Shown here: one piece after another, positions 16,933-29,000 of the stretch
Layout: every line of letters begins with the position of its first letter
Position numbering within the stretch: the first letter of the stretch is position 1
DNA from: Parachlorella kessleri
Taxonomy: Eukaryota; Chlorophyta; Trebouxiophyceae; Chlorellales; Chlorellaceae
Assembly: GCA_001598975.1 (NCBI GenBank)
Contig: BBXU01002769.1
Coordinates: 1 to 55,335 of the forward strand
Direction of reading: 5' to 3'
DNA length: 55,335 bases
Notes under the pieces: generated by a model
Database searches by the model: none
The model's input: the letters and a program-made list of their open reading frames with translations, nothing else
What the model was told of the DNA's origin: nothing
Program-made: the position numbers and the translations under genes

Positions 16933-19900
16933 ATGGATGACCTCCGGAGGTTGCTGGCGCTTCACCAGCGTGAGCTGGAGTGCCTGCAGCGCCAGTGCGA
17001 TGCCCGGGCAGCCAGCGCCAGGAAATCGCCGTCAAGCCCTCACTTGGTGCAGCTGCGCAAGCTGGTGGGTGTTGGGAGTGCACCTGTTTGGACCTGGCAG
17101 CGCTGGAAGTGAGACCAAAGGCAGGTCGAGACACACCAGGCACTCAGCTGTGCAACAGTTGCTCAGCTTGGAGCCAAGTTCGCCGGCTGCCGTGTCCGCT
17201 ACATCACACAAGTCGATAGAGGTCGAGCTGGGTTGGTTTGCAGTACAACACGCTAGCGAAGCAGCGGCGCCACGTTGAGGCCCTAGAGGTGCTGCGGACG
17301 CTTGAGAGCCTGGAGTGGCGAGAGGCAGAGAGCCAGCGTGAGGAGGCTGAGCAACGGAATGAGGCAGAATTGGAGGTAAGCCAGATACGCACTTGCTCCT
17401 CTTGTGGGTGATTGATAGGCATCTGTGGGGTGGCTACTATGCAGAAGGGTGTAGGCACCCTCCTTCCAGTATTTGTCCGGAGGCACGTCGCTGATCTGCA
17501 TTGACAATGCATGTATGCAGGCTATGCTACAGCGACATGGGGAAGAGCGGCAGCTACTAGAGCAGCACCTGCTCAGAACTCAGCACAGTGCAGGGGCAAC
17601 AGATCTGGCCAGCTCCTGGAGCCCTGAGCCGCCTGCAGCACTGCTTGAGCCGCAACATGGCCTGCAGCATCGGCACCGGCGGCTGCGAAGCCTGCCGCCT
17701 TCGCTCCCTTGCACGGCACCACACATGCTGCGCCGAGGTGCTAGCTATGAGCCAGAGCACAACCAGCAAGGCCCTGAGGATTGTGAGGCTCACAGTTGGC
17801 GGGTAGCAGGCGAGGTCCCAATGCAGAGCTGCATCAGAGTTGAATGCACTGTGAGCCGCCCCTGCAGTCCCTATAGCCTGCGCGGCAACAGCGGAGCTGA
17901 TGTTCAGACATGGCGTGATGGTCTGCAGCCTTTACATGAACCTTCAGAAGGATGCTGCTGGCAGCAGTATGGAGGTGATAGGGGCACAGTTTGGAAGCCA
18001 GGACCACCGCCGCCTTGCAGCTCAGAATGCCGGGTCGGGGTAAAGCACGCAGCGGAGGAGCATCTACACGACATGGACCCCCCTGTGGGTGGCAATTGGC
18101 CACTTGCATCAGCTCTCTTGGCAGGTGCTGGCGCTAACAGCTTGCAGCTGAGCGTGGAGATGCAGGATATACCCCTGTCGGTCCGCCAGTCATACTTCAA
18201 TGTGACTGGGGAGGCAGGAGACTGCTCAGCAGCACACCAGCAGCAGCCTGCTGCGAGCGCATCAGCGGGCTGCACCACAATGACAGCAGCGGCAGCAGCA
18301 GCATGCACAGCAGGACCAAGTCAAGCTCCCATAGCTGTTTTTGATTCTGCAGACTGGGACGTTTTCACCACTCTGCAGCAAGCAGCAGAGCAGTGGTACT
18401 GGCAGCAGGCTCCGCATTGGGCCCAGCCACCTGGCTGCGCTGCGCCTGTGCAGGCCAGGGGGAAGCCCCCCCAACAGCCGCAGTCGCCGTTGGCACAAAG
18501 GCTGAGTCAGCTCCGCTACAGCCCAGCAGGACAGACGCCTCCAAGAACTCCAGGAATGGCAGCGCAGCCAGTGCAGCCGCCAGGCTGGATCCGAGCAGTG
18601 CCGGGCCGCAGGGCTGGCTCGGCGCCGGTGACGCCTGGCAGTGACAGCGGGACCAGCGGAGATGGCACATGCAAGGGCGCTCAGGCAGTAAATAGCATTA
18701 CACTTCCCAGCATTCATGGACAGGCACAGCCGCCGCGGAATGGGCAGGTGCAGTCGCCACGGAGCTGCCAGGCAGCGCGCACCCATGTGGTGAAGCAAGT
18801 GGACCTAACACAGCCCCGTGGCTCCGTCACTGGTCGACTTGCCGTCTTAAAGCGGCAGACAAGTCTACCTGTTTGGGCAGCAGGCATGCCACGGACTAGT
18901 GCTGGTCTGCTACGTCCCTCCCTTCTCTGTTGTGGAGCTACGGGTGGAGACGCAGTGAGCAGTATGTCTGCCGCTGAGCAGGTTGGGTTGGTATTGGCAG
19001 AGGAGGTTGTACTCCCAACAAGCTGTCCGCCAGAGCAGCCCGCTCTGCAGCCGCCGCAGCCTGAGCTTGTGCCTAGCCAGCTGGTGGAGCAGCAACAAAA
19101 GCAGGGCCCTTCCGGGAGCTGCGCCCAGCCACAGTTACACCAGCACGATTGCGACAGCGGCGCGGTGGCCCAGAGTGCAGGGCTTCCTGCGGACTGCAGG
19201 CAGTTTGCTAGGGAGCCATCGCCACCATCTGCGAGCGAACCAGCTGCTGTAGAAGGCTCAAGTACCAAGGGTAGTAGCCTGCAGCCAGAAGCACTACTCC
19301 GGGAGCATGCCGCAGCAGTCTGCCATGGGGTGGAGCCTACAGTTACTCAGTTACCGGAACGGTCTCCGGGTGCACAGCAGCATGCACATGCAAACGCCAA
19401 ACAGCAGCAAGGTGAACCGGAGGCTGCCCCAGCAGCGGCGCTGGCTGGGTCCCAGCCTGTCAACAATACTTTCAGCCCCAGGGCGGCAAACACCGCATGT
19501 TCGCCTGACAGCAGTGTTTCCGCAAGCCAGCACAGCACTACTCCTCACCGTGATGGGGAGGCAGCTGTTGGTATCAGCTTTGCTGGTAGTGTTGGTGGTC
19601 AGCCGCACAATGCCAGCGGCAGCGCTGGTGGGACCGCTCTCAGTGGAGGCGTGGGTGCTGTCCAGCAGGGCCGTGCCGCCACAGAGACACCCCGCAGCCC
19701 ATCTGCCAATGGACACTCCGAGGACTCGGAGGCGGCTGCAGACCTGCTCAATTTTTGTCAATATGGCAGGTATGCATTTCGTTGTGAGCATCCATGACGC
19801 CGAACTGCCGGTCCATTCCCCTCACTACAAGCTGCTTGCCTGCCGCCTGCCCCTCTGTCACTGGCGCTTCCGCCTACGCCCTGCTGAGCGTCCCTTGAGA

Positions 19901-20352
19901 TACTGGGTGGATGCTGGCACAGCAGCACGACTTTTGACATGACATTGCCTGGAGATTAAGATGCCCTGCATAGGCAGAATCGGAGCTTTCAGTGTATCTG
20001 CAGGTATGAAGATGCACGGCAGCTAATGAGGGAAGCAAAGATACCCATTGATGTCAGGGACATGAGCGGCAACACCCCCCTCATGCTGGCCTGCCAGGGA
20101 AGCTATGGGCGGCTCGTGAAGCTGTGTCTGAGAAAGGGGGCAGATGTCAATGCCCAGAATGCGGCAGGGGAGACAGCGCTACTACTGGCAGCAGCTGCGG
20201 AGCACAGGGGGTGTGCAAAGTATCTGCTGGAGTGTGGGGCGGACCCCACACTGAAGACGAAGGATGGCCGCACCGCAGAGGAGCTTATCTTGAAGTGGGC
20301 TGCAGGGTGGGCTGCAGACTGGCACCTGAGGGAGCCTGACTTGCACACTTAA
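16933..20352 (+). CDS. Coiled-coil and ankyrin-repeat protein with long disordered centre
   Basis: Exons 16933-17064, 17244-17375, 17521-19769 and 20004-20352 give 953 residues; phases agree. Residues 1-110 are strongly charged and heptad-like (for example REAESQREEAEQRNEAELE), indicating a coiled coil. About residues 110-835 come from one 2.25-kb exon rich in Gln, Pro, Ala, Ser and Gly, with no domain I recognise; it is probably disordered. The C-terminal exon carries about two ankyrin repeats: GNTPLMLACQGSYGRLVKLC, then GETALLLAAAAEHRGCAKYL followed by GADPTLKTKDGRTAEEL. No catalytic motif is visible, so a scaffold role is the most that can be inferred. The start ATG begins directly with the helical segment. 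The gene is on the same strand as the kinase upstream and convergent with LPCAT. Confidence 0.8.
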
Positions 20353-20399
20353 GGTGTGCACATGTATGTTGGCGCTTTGAATGAACAAATTGCGATTCA

Positions 20400-20404
20400 T
20401 TACA
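20400..20404 (-). terminator. TGTAA poly(A) signal candidate for LPCAT
   Basis: TGTAA on the minus strand (TTACA on plus), 313 bp past the LPCAT stop codon and only about 50 bp past the stop codon of the convergent ankyrin gene. Confidence 0.5.
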
Positions 20405-20479
20405 TTGCCCATTGATAAATTGCTGTGCCGAGCGCAATGCATGTGAGGCTCCAAACTTGCACCCATTTGCGGGCCACGC

Positions 20480-20484
20480 TGTAA
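20480..20484 (+). terminator. TGTAA poly(A) signal candidate for the ankyrin gene
   Basis: TGTAA on the plus strand, 128 bp past the ankyrin-gene stop codon. It lies on the LPCAT side of the LPCAT signal, so the two transcripts would overlap. Confidence 0.5.
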
Positions 20485-20716
20485 GGCAAGGGCAGTTTCA
20501 AGGGGCTGTTATACACAAAAGGCAGACAGGAACAAAAGATAAGAGCCCACATAGGCATCCACATCATAGCACACTTGCACATACCGTCCGGTACATCACA
20601 ACTCAAAAGCTGATCCTGACGAGACCAGGCAAGGCCTAAGCATAAGAATATTCAACCTTGTCAGTACAGTCCATTTCCTACCGTTCTATTCGTACTCCCT
20701 ACCAGAATCACTCAAA

Positions 20717-23700
20717 TCACTCCTCCTTCTTCAAAGACTGGCCCTGCCTAGGGCCACCTGCAACCGGTTCCCCAGCCGCTGCCCCCACAGCCGCCGCCTC
20801 CCCATCCGCCCCCAAATTCACCCCCGCCGCCGCGGCGGCAGCATCTGCGGGCGTGCCATTCAGCACCCGCTCAGGCTTAGCCGCTGCGGCGCCATGGTGC
20901 CGCTTCTTGGGGGGCAGCGCGGCGCCAACCATCAGCACGGCCAGCATGAGGATGTGGCCTGAGAAGTACACCGAGCGCCAGACCTCGAAGCTCTCCTTGA
21001 AGGTCAGGATCTGCAAGCAGCAAGGGACCTAGCCGTTGGGTGATCAGTGAGCAAATATCGTTACTCGTGAATCAGGAAAGCTGCCCGTGGACCACAGTAT
21101 GAAGCTGGTCACCATGACAGGGCACCTTGCATGCCGTCATGGCACTACATTGTGCATCAGTGGACAGTACGACTGTGCACAGCAAGGATGCTCCACCAGT
21201 CTGGCTGTAGGAGGGCTGCAAACCCCATAGTGGTGGCATCTTGCCTTTCTGCGATGCCCCTGTTCCGCCACAGAATGTACAGTGCCAGTACATGTTGGCC
21301 TGCCAGGTGGAAGCCCATGCACACCCTTTGCATCTAAGCCCAACAAGTACAGCTTACCAATACATTGACCAGGTCAATTATTTTTGGTTAACTTGCGTCC
21401 ACATACGTGGTCTGAGCTCCACACGGCACTCCCACCTGGAATGCTGCCGCGCAGTAGTTGAGCGTGTAGGCCGAGTAGACGACCTTGAGGGCAGTCCACA
21501 GGGGGAACTTGCGCAGCCGAGGAGCCCAGCCCTGCTCATACCTGCAAGGAAAGGGAGACGGCGCCGTGTGTGTTAGGGCGCCGTCCCTGCCGTCGCTGCT
21601 GGCGTCCAACGCCCTGCCGTGGTTCCGTTCCAGGGGCGCGAAGGGTTCGGGGAAAAGGGGGGAGGGGGCACAAAACATCAGAGACGCGTTGGTCTACCTT
21701 ACCATACCAGGGACAGTCCCACATGGGGCAGCCCTGACCGTCTTCAACATCACAAGGGTGATAACAGTTAGCGCCACGAAACCAGGAAGCATAGCACAGG
21801 ACTTGTGACAAGCCTCTTACCTGTAGAGGACCTTGGAGCTCTCCAGCATGAAAGCCGAGGACACGAAGAACAGCCAGTAGCCAGGGAAGAGGCCGTGCCA
21901 GATGCCGCTGACAGTCTGCGTGACCACCACGGTACGGAAGGTGGGGCGCCGGCCGGGGGGCGTGAGGCGCTCGTACACATCTGCAACATGGCAGATGAAT
22001 GAGATAATGGATGCTAAGGCACCCTGCTGATCATTCTCAAACCCAGGTTAGCAGCCACCACAGATCACACAGATCAAATGGTGAGTGACAGCCACCATCC
22101 ATACCACAAATCAACATGGCTGCTACCCACCACACTCAGCGTGACGGCATCTTGGCTGACAGCAACAGCCGCTCGCAAACCCTTTTGCGTCAGTAAAACT
22201 ACTACTACCACTGCATGCTGCCAGAGCCTCGAGACGCACACACATACTCACAGTATCGCAGCCAGATGCCGGTGCAGATGTTCCAGTTCTGGACCAGCTC
22301 GGTGGCGCTGGTGCTAAACTCGACGCGGCGGATGCGGGAGTTGATGTAGCGCGTCCACCGGGGCTTCAGCTGCACCCAACACAACCAGGGGGGGGGGACC
22401 CAGGTCAGGGACGTTTTCAGACTCCGAGCGCTGACGCGGGGGGAGAGGATGCTGCAGGTGCTGGCTGTCCATGGCCGATGGCAAGGAGGTGCACATGTTG
22501 AGCCCCAGCGGAGGGTTGATAAGCGCCTGTCGGGACGGCAGCATGGCAAGGGGGCTGCACACAAAGCTGTCCTGCCGGCGTTTACTCATCGAGACACTGA
22601 AAGAGCATGCAGCAACAGCCCCAGTAGCACAGCAGCTGCCATATCACCTCATGCAAGACCGGGGACCTAAATGGGCAGGGCATACTGTGGGCAATGCCAT
22701 ACGGCTCAGCGCTCTTCTGAAAGCAGGCACGTGTGGCAACAGCTGCACCACACAGAGCAAACGGTGGAGGCGGTATACATGTAGGGCACGTAGCACAGAT
22801 GGGAGCCCACCTTGCCGTTGGGCCGCTCAGCGTACCCCTCAAAGCAGAGCCCGCTGAAGATAAGGCCCGACTCGGCCACGGCCCAGGCGAAGTAGTACTT
22901 GCAGCGCGACACAAAGCCCACCACCCACATCATCACCATTCTGCAGGCAGGAGGGGGGCAAGCAGTTTTTGTTGGTGAGAAATGCAGGCTATCTACAGCG
23001 CTATCTACAGCGTCTCTCTCGGGAGGTCGCCGTGGGACAGGCTTCCCCCAAAAAAATGCAGGGAGGCTGCTGGTCAGGGGGGTCTGAGCCCTGGCTGTCC
23101 TGCAGGCATGGCAGTGCCAAGGGCGGCTCGCTATAAGGGTGCAGCGGAATGAGGGGAGGGATGATATGAAAGCAGGGCCCAGCACGGAGCCGGCCAAAGG
23201 CCCAGCGGCGTTTTTGCCCTGAGAGCCAAGACCCGGGACCTGTGTCGCGACCTGTGGCACCTCAGCCATGCGCTGTCGGTCGCAAGCAGAGCACCGCAAG
23301 CTTCCCCCACAGGGGGCCGGCCCGGCTGCCCGGTGGACCCACCAGCATGGCGCCCAGCGCCATGAAAGCTAGCCCAGGGCCAAGTGTTGCCCCGTCACCT
23401 CCGGCTCATGATGGTCTAACCTAGGAAGGCAGATGTATCCTATACATGATAGTCATATAAATAAAGAGTAATATTTATACTACCTACTGTACTAGAAATA
23501 ACATCAGAAATCTATACCTGCGCCACACTGGCAGCGAGCCCCACCAGGCCGACTCCATGAGCTGGGGGTTGAGGGTGGCTGACAGCTTGGACCAGACCAG
23601 CGCAAAGACGATGCCCTTGATCAAGCGCTGGAGGCCGGGCAGGAGCGGGGAGGGGATCCGATTCCGTGGATCCTTCTCGTCCCAGTCGCCCTGCAGAGTT

Positions 23701-25587
23701 GCACCATGGGGCGGTCGAGAGGAGGGCAACCTGCTGGCATAGTCATGGGAGGGTGGCGTGGAGGGCGCCAGATGCGCTGCAGCCTTGGCAGGAGCGGGGA
23801 GGGGATCTGATACCCGGCATCCGCTGCGTCGCAGTGACCTTCCGGTAAGGTGGGAGGCGTAAGGGAGCGCTGGTCAGCCCATCAGGACCTCACAGTTCGA
23901 CAGAAGCCAGACGGCCAGCTATATGTCAGCTCATACTACGAACGCTGTGATGAGGGTGGACCGCTGCAACCAGGCCTGCTGGCAGCTCCCCGTCACCCTA
24001 TTGCTTAGCCTTCGCTCAGCCTCTGGCACCTCCTAGTTCATGAGAGCAGGCAAGCAAGCAGGGGACGCCGGCCCATGGCCCCCACCTTGCGGTCGACGTA
24101 GTCAAAGTAGTCGCGGGCCTCGAAGAAGGGCCCCGCCAGCAGGTTGCCTGCGGCAAACACGTAGCTGAAAAACTCCAGGGGCGAGGGCATCCTGTGGAGC
24201 GCCTTGGCCAAGGAGTAGCCCTTCAGCCTGCTGCTGCCGCTGCCGCTGCTGTCATGGGCGGGCTTCTCATGGTGGTGGTGGTGGTGGTTGCCCTGCTGCT
24301 GCCCCTGGCTGCGCTGCGCGGTGGCTGTGCCGGCGTCGCTGTCGCCTTTTGAGGCTGCCACCACTCGGAGGCCGTCCTGATAGCACATGGCCACCTGTGG
24401 GGGGTGCCATGAAGCTCAATGCTTAAATAGGAATCTGCAAGCCGTCTTAGGCTTCTAGCACGCCTCGTGCCTGCAGCCCCAGTGGCCTATGAATCACCAG
24501 CCCTATCTTAAATCTTACAGCAATACCTCCCTCCCCCCCCCCCCCCACACGCCATGTACCCCGCCATGCAATAGGAAAGGCCACTGACACAGCCTCCATC
24601 ATCAATGGTTACTCAAGCCAGCCAGCGGCCCGCTGCACTCACTGCTATGAGTTTGAGGGTTGCGACCATCTGCGCCCCCGAGAAGTCGATGGCCCCCTCC
24701 TTCCAGGCCAGACCACTGGCACTCATCACATGACTGCAGCCAGCCGAAAGTGGGGCAGCAGCCCCTGGACGGGTGCACAGGCTGTACACTACACCCAGAG
24801 GACCTGGCGGGACCACCCAGCAGCAATGCAAGGATGCGAAAGAGAGGGTTGGGTGCCTGACGCGGAACCACAGTGCTGCGCTTGCGCTGACTGCTGCTTT
24901 GCAATCACACATGCCGGCATGCAGGCGAGGCACATGCAGCTGCGAGCCTTCCAAACCGGCAGTCCAAGTGCCGTGGCAGCAGGGGTCACAAAGCACGCGC
25001 CACAAAGTGCTTCTGCAATGGCAACGCCCATACCACCGTGAGGTTGGTACCGCGGCACGTTGTGCAGCAGTATCACTCACCAGAGGATGAGGTAGGGGAA
25101 GACCACCAGCCATGTGAGGGTCCCGCAGTGCTGCCGAAAGCGCAGCATGAACAGGTACGTCAGCGCGGAAGTCACCACCGTGTGGACCACCCCATTGCCG
25201 AACGGATAGTACAGCAAGAGGAAGCCTGAGAGAACCGAAAACAGGTGCCGGCCTGCAGCCAGGAGGAGGCAAGGGGGTGACGTTCAAGACGTAGGGGGCT
25301 GCAAGTGGCCTTAGACAGTAGGTGGCAGTGCAGTCGCCTGGTGAGTGCAATGTGGGTGGTGTGTGTCAGCCCCTGGGCTGGCGGTACCAAGCAAGCTGGC
25401 ATTAGTGCCAAACACTGACTAGCTTACTCTTGGGTGTGGGCAGCTTGCGCAGCACTATGGCCACCGGGATTGAAAGGAAGAAGCTTAGCGTGAAGCGCAG
25501 CTGGGAGATGGTGAGGCCGCTGGCTGCTGAAGCGTCCAGCTCCCAGGGTTGCAGGGGGATCAGGTGGTTGGCGTACGCCTTGGCCAT
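20717..25587 (-). CDS. LPCAT: Lysophosphatidylcholine acyltransferase, MBOAT family
   Basis: ER membrane enzyme that re-acylates lysophospholipids from acyl-CoA (Lands cycle). Exons in reading order 25428-25587, 25081-25252, 24643-24733, 24086-24394, 23518-23690, 22811-22940, 22252-22369, 21821-21980, 21436-21541, 20717-21010 give 570 residues. It follows the plant LPCAT pattern: WKEGAIDFSGAQMVATLK, a LAGPFFEARDYFDYV segment, NWNICTGIWLR and the MBOAT histidine in SGIWHG (about His 413). Hydrophobic segments recur throughout. The C-terminus ends KKEE, a KKXX ER-retrieval signal. Two parts are longer than in plants: a Gln/His-rich insert with six His near residue 175 (exon 24086-24394) and an Ala/Pro-rich tail before KKEE. 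ATG 25587 begins MAKAYANHLIPL. All introns are GT-AG. Confidence 0.92.
24533..24546. repeat. Poly-C tract (14 C)
   Basis: Homopolymer in the LPCAT intron between exons 24086-24394 and 24643-24733. As G on the transcribed minus-strand RNA it could form a quadruplex; it may also vary in length in assemblies. Confidence 0.9.
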
Positions 25588-26046
25588 GGTGAGGCGTTCA
25601 AAGAGCAATTGAAACGGCAGTGGCCTGGCGGTCGCTGGCTAGTGCAGGCTCACGGACTTAAAGCGCAAGGAGTGATCAGCGAGGTAACACGCCATGGCAC
25701 GCTGCTTTCAGTATTAGGCGGGGCTTAAAAGAGGGATCGGTGTAGTCTCTCACCAGCAAGGGTCTAAAGCTAAGACAAAGAGGGCGCAAGAGGGCTCGTT
25801 CCCGCTCACCGTCGCGTAGCACAAAGTCCGATCGATGTCTTGCCTTGGAACGCTCCAGCACCAGCTACACTTCTGCCCATTCATATGTGGTGCTTGTAGG
25901 CGAGACGATCGCATGGGTTGAAGTCGAGTTTGGTTGCACGGGGCAGTGGTAGCATGACGCCGACCCCATCAGCACGGAGACGTCAGTCACTGCAAGTGGA
26001 GCCTGACTGAGCGGCATAGCGGCTGTGTTCACCCCACACTGTACGG
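25588..26046. promoter_or_regulatory. Divergent 5' region of LPCAT and the GT4 gene
   Basis: About 460 bp between oppositely oriented start codons. A short minus-strand open frame upstream of the LPCAT ATG (25676-25861) has no recognised domain. No named promoter element is clear. Confidence 0.4.
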
Positions 26047-29000
26047 ATGGAGTTGCCACTTACCCCCCGGCAATCCTTTGTCAAGCCTTGCTCCCTACCC
26101 TTCGGCAACACCTTGCACTATTCGGGCTGCGGGTGCCCCCTTGGCTGGGTCCCAGGCTGCAGGTGCGTCCCCTCCGAGATGGCATAATCACTGTCCTAGA
26201 AGTCTGCCACAGGCAGTACCACCAAACCTGCAAGCTTTGGCAGACTTTGTCTGCTCGGCAGTGGCAGCTGCTGCCCACCGTTTGCTATTGCATACCGGCC
26301 GGAGGCTGGGGCAGCATGCTGCTAGCACCCTCCCCAAAATTCTGTTGCTTTAATGCAGCCGCCTGTGTACTCTGTCCTACAGAGCCTGCGACCTAGTGGA
26401 CAGCTTCCTTCAGCAAGCCTTCCTGGGGGTGCGAAACGGCCTGCTGACGCCGCTGCGCAAGCTGAGGGTGCTGTTCTGCCTGCCGCACCACAACATCACC
26501 GGTGGTGAGTCTTGCACAAAAGGGATGCTGTCACGTCCGGCCAGGCTGTCAGTGGGAGTGGGGGCACTGACGTTTGAGGGGACCCGGCCGCGATTGGCTA
26601 TTATAACCAGTCTTCGGAAGTGTAGTTTCTCACCAAGAGCCTGCTGCACCAGCCCCTGCGAGATGAGGCCTGGTTAAAATGCAGAAGTAGGCTACGCAGT
26701 GGCTTTCTACATACTGTTAATATGCAGGGCTGACATCCACATGTCCTTTTGGGGGCCTTGCAGCTGACTGTCCAGGCCGCTTCTTAATTAGGTACCTGTT
26801 GTCCTGCGCTCGCGCCCGATGTGCTACTTTTGCTGGCTTTGACTAAGGGACTGTTGCGGCGTACTGGGCCCTGACTTGGACCCCTTCACAAGGAACGGGG
26901 TGCAGCGTACGCAAAAGCTGGTTGCCTATGTGGTGCCTGGATGGTGCCCACTGGCCCCCTCCAGGCATGAAGATGCTGCTGGAGCAGATCCGCCTGCTGC
27001 GCCAGCGAGGCCATTACGTCATCGCGGCCATGCGGTCCGACACAGCGCCCAGCGCGCTGCCGCCCTGGACAGATGTGGGCGCCGATGAGGACGTGGTGAG
27101 TCATCACTGCATCCCGATCTGGAGCCGCCTGTATGCACTGTGCAACCTAATGAAGGTCCCTTCCGTAGAAAGCCTGTCACAAACGTTTGCTCAGTCGCAT
27201 GAGTAGCAGCTGCGCTGCGATCGTGCACATGACGAAAAAGAGATACTCTGGCGTGGGGCAAGCCACTCATGAGATTGCTTACCTTCTTCCGTCTTTGTGT
27301 GCCGCCTTCAGGTGTGTCGGCTAAGCCAGCGAATGGATGAGGCGTGTGACATGAGTGGGGTGGATGTGGTCGTGGTGGGCATCTTCCACCAGGTGAGGGA
27401 ATCGGGCCAGATTCCCCTGTCAGCATGTTGTAGCCAGTGAAAGTAGTCGTGGTGGGCACTTTCCACCATGTGAGAGGGGGGCTGTCGGTCCAGATCCCAC
27501 CTGACACAATGTTTCAGCTGCTGGAAATGGTGAGCGGCACCTTCCAAGAACTGAGGGCGTCGGGCCATATCCCCCCTGACACCCTGTCTTAGCCACTGGG
27601 AGTGGTGGGCGGCACCTTCAATCGAGTGGAGAGATACCTTGCCTCACAGTTCCCTTGCCCTGGCAGGGCCTAGTCGTGGCAAGAGCGTGGGCATTTCTGC
27701 GCCTGCAACCGAGTATTCCATTTGGTTGCATCTTACGCGGTGGCACGTGTCACGAACATTGCCTGGGTTAACAGCACTGGCCCAAACCTCTCCTAGTGCA
27801 TTCCAGCAGGGCAGTCAGCCCTCGGTGCCTTGTGCCCTATACGCCCCCGGCTTTCATTCATACCCTCCCCGGTGAGATCCCGTCCCCTGGCATGGCACTC
27901 AGCCGCACTGCGCACGGTGCATCACCAGATCCCCTGGAAGATCCCTTGGAAGATCCTCCCTCCTGCCAGGTGGCCGAGTGGCTGGCGGTGTCGCCCGCGC
28001 CTGTGCTGTACTGGGAGCAGGGCCACGAGTTCCTGTTTGGAGACCCTGTCAGGCTACAGGTGGGCCCAGGGGCACAGAGAGGACATGCGCTCGTTAGCTT
28101 TATGACAAGACAGGGCATCAGGACAGGTGGGGGCCTGTCTTACAGGTTGCTGGAGCGGTACCTGCAATGTACTTGTGTGACGGTGGGCAGCGCTGCAGAG
28201 GTTGCCCTACAGGCGGCTGTGGTGGAGACAGTACAAGTTTAAGGGTTGGGAATGGGACGTTGCAAGGTAGCAAGGATGTGACAGAAGGAGGGTAGACGGC
28301 TGCGTGCTGTGACGACAACTTCGTCAGTACTGGGGCGTTGTTGACCTCACCAGGAGCCCCAGGTTGCTTCCCTGCTCTGCTGGAACCCATCCACAGCCCT
28401 GGTGTGATGTTTTGATGGTCTATGTACCCCCCGGTACTGCTCAGGTACTGCAGGACGGGGAGGGGTCTTGCGCCAGGGTTCCACGCTTCCCTGCTGGTCA
28501 CACCCGCTTGAGGCGCATGGCGTGTGCACAAGCGGTGTCTCATGGTACCCATCTGCTGGGTTGTGCCACCACAGGAGGTGCAGCTCGCCTCTCACTCTCT
28601 GTTCGCACTACCTGCCCCCCTGACTAATTACTTCAGGAGGTGCACAACTACCGTCGCCAAGACCAGCTGTTTCACCGCGCCTTGCACCTGCCCGTTGCGC
28701 TGGCAGCAGTCTCGGAAGCCGTGCAGAGCATCCTCTCGCAGGTGTGTGTGGCCACAGTGCGGCAAAAACAGTGCAGAGCATCCTCTTGCAGGTGTGTGTT
28801 TGTCCACCGTGCAGCGCAGAGTATGCTCTCGCAGGTACGCCTTTGTCCTCCGTGGGGAAGCGTGCAATGCAGGGTTCGCCACCTGCCACTGCTGCTGGAG
28901 CAGCTGGCACTGTGGCAGTTGCGTGTACATGCCCCGTGCACAGGTTGCCACAGCTAGGAGTTTGGGGTGGTGGGGATGTGTGTCTTGTGTTGATGTAGTG

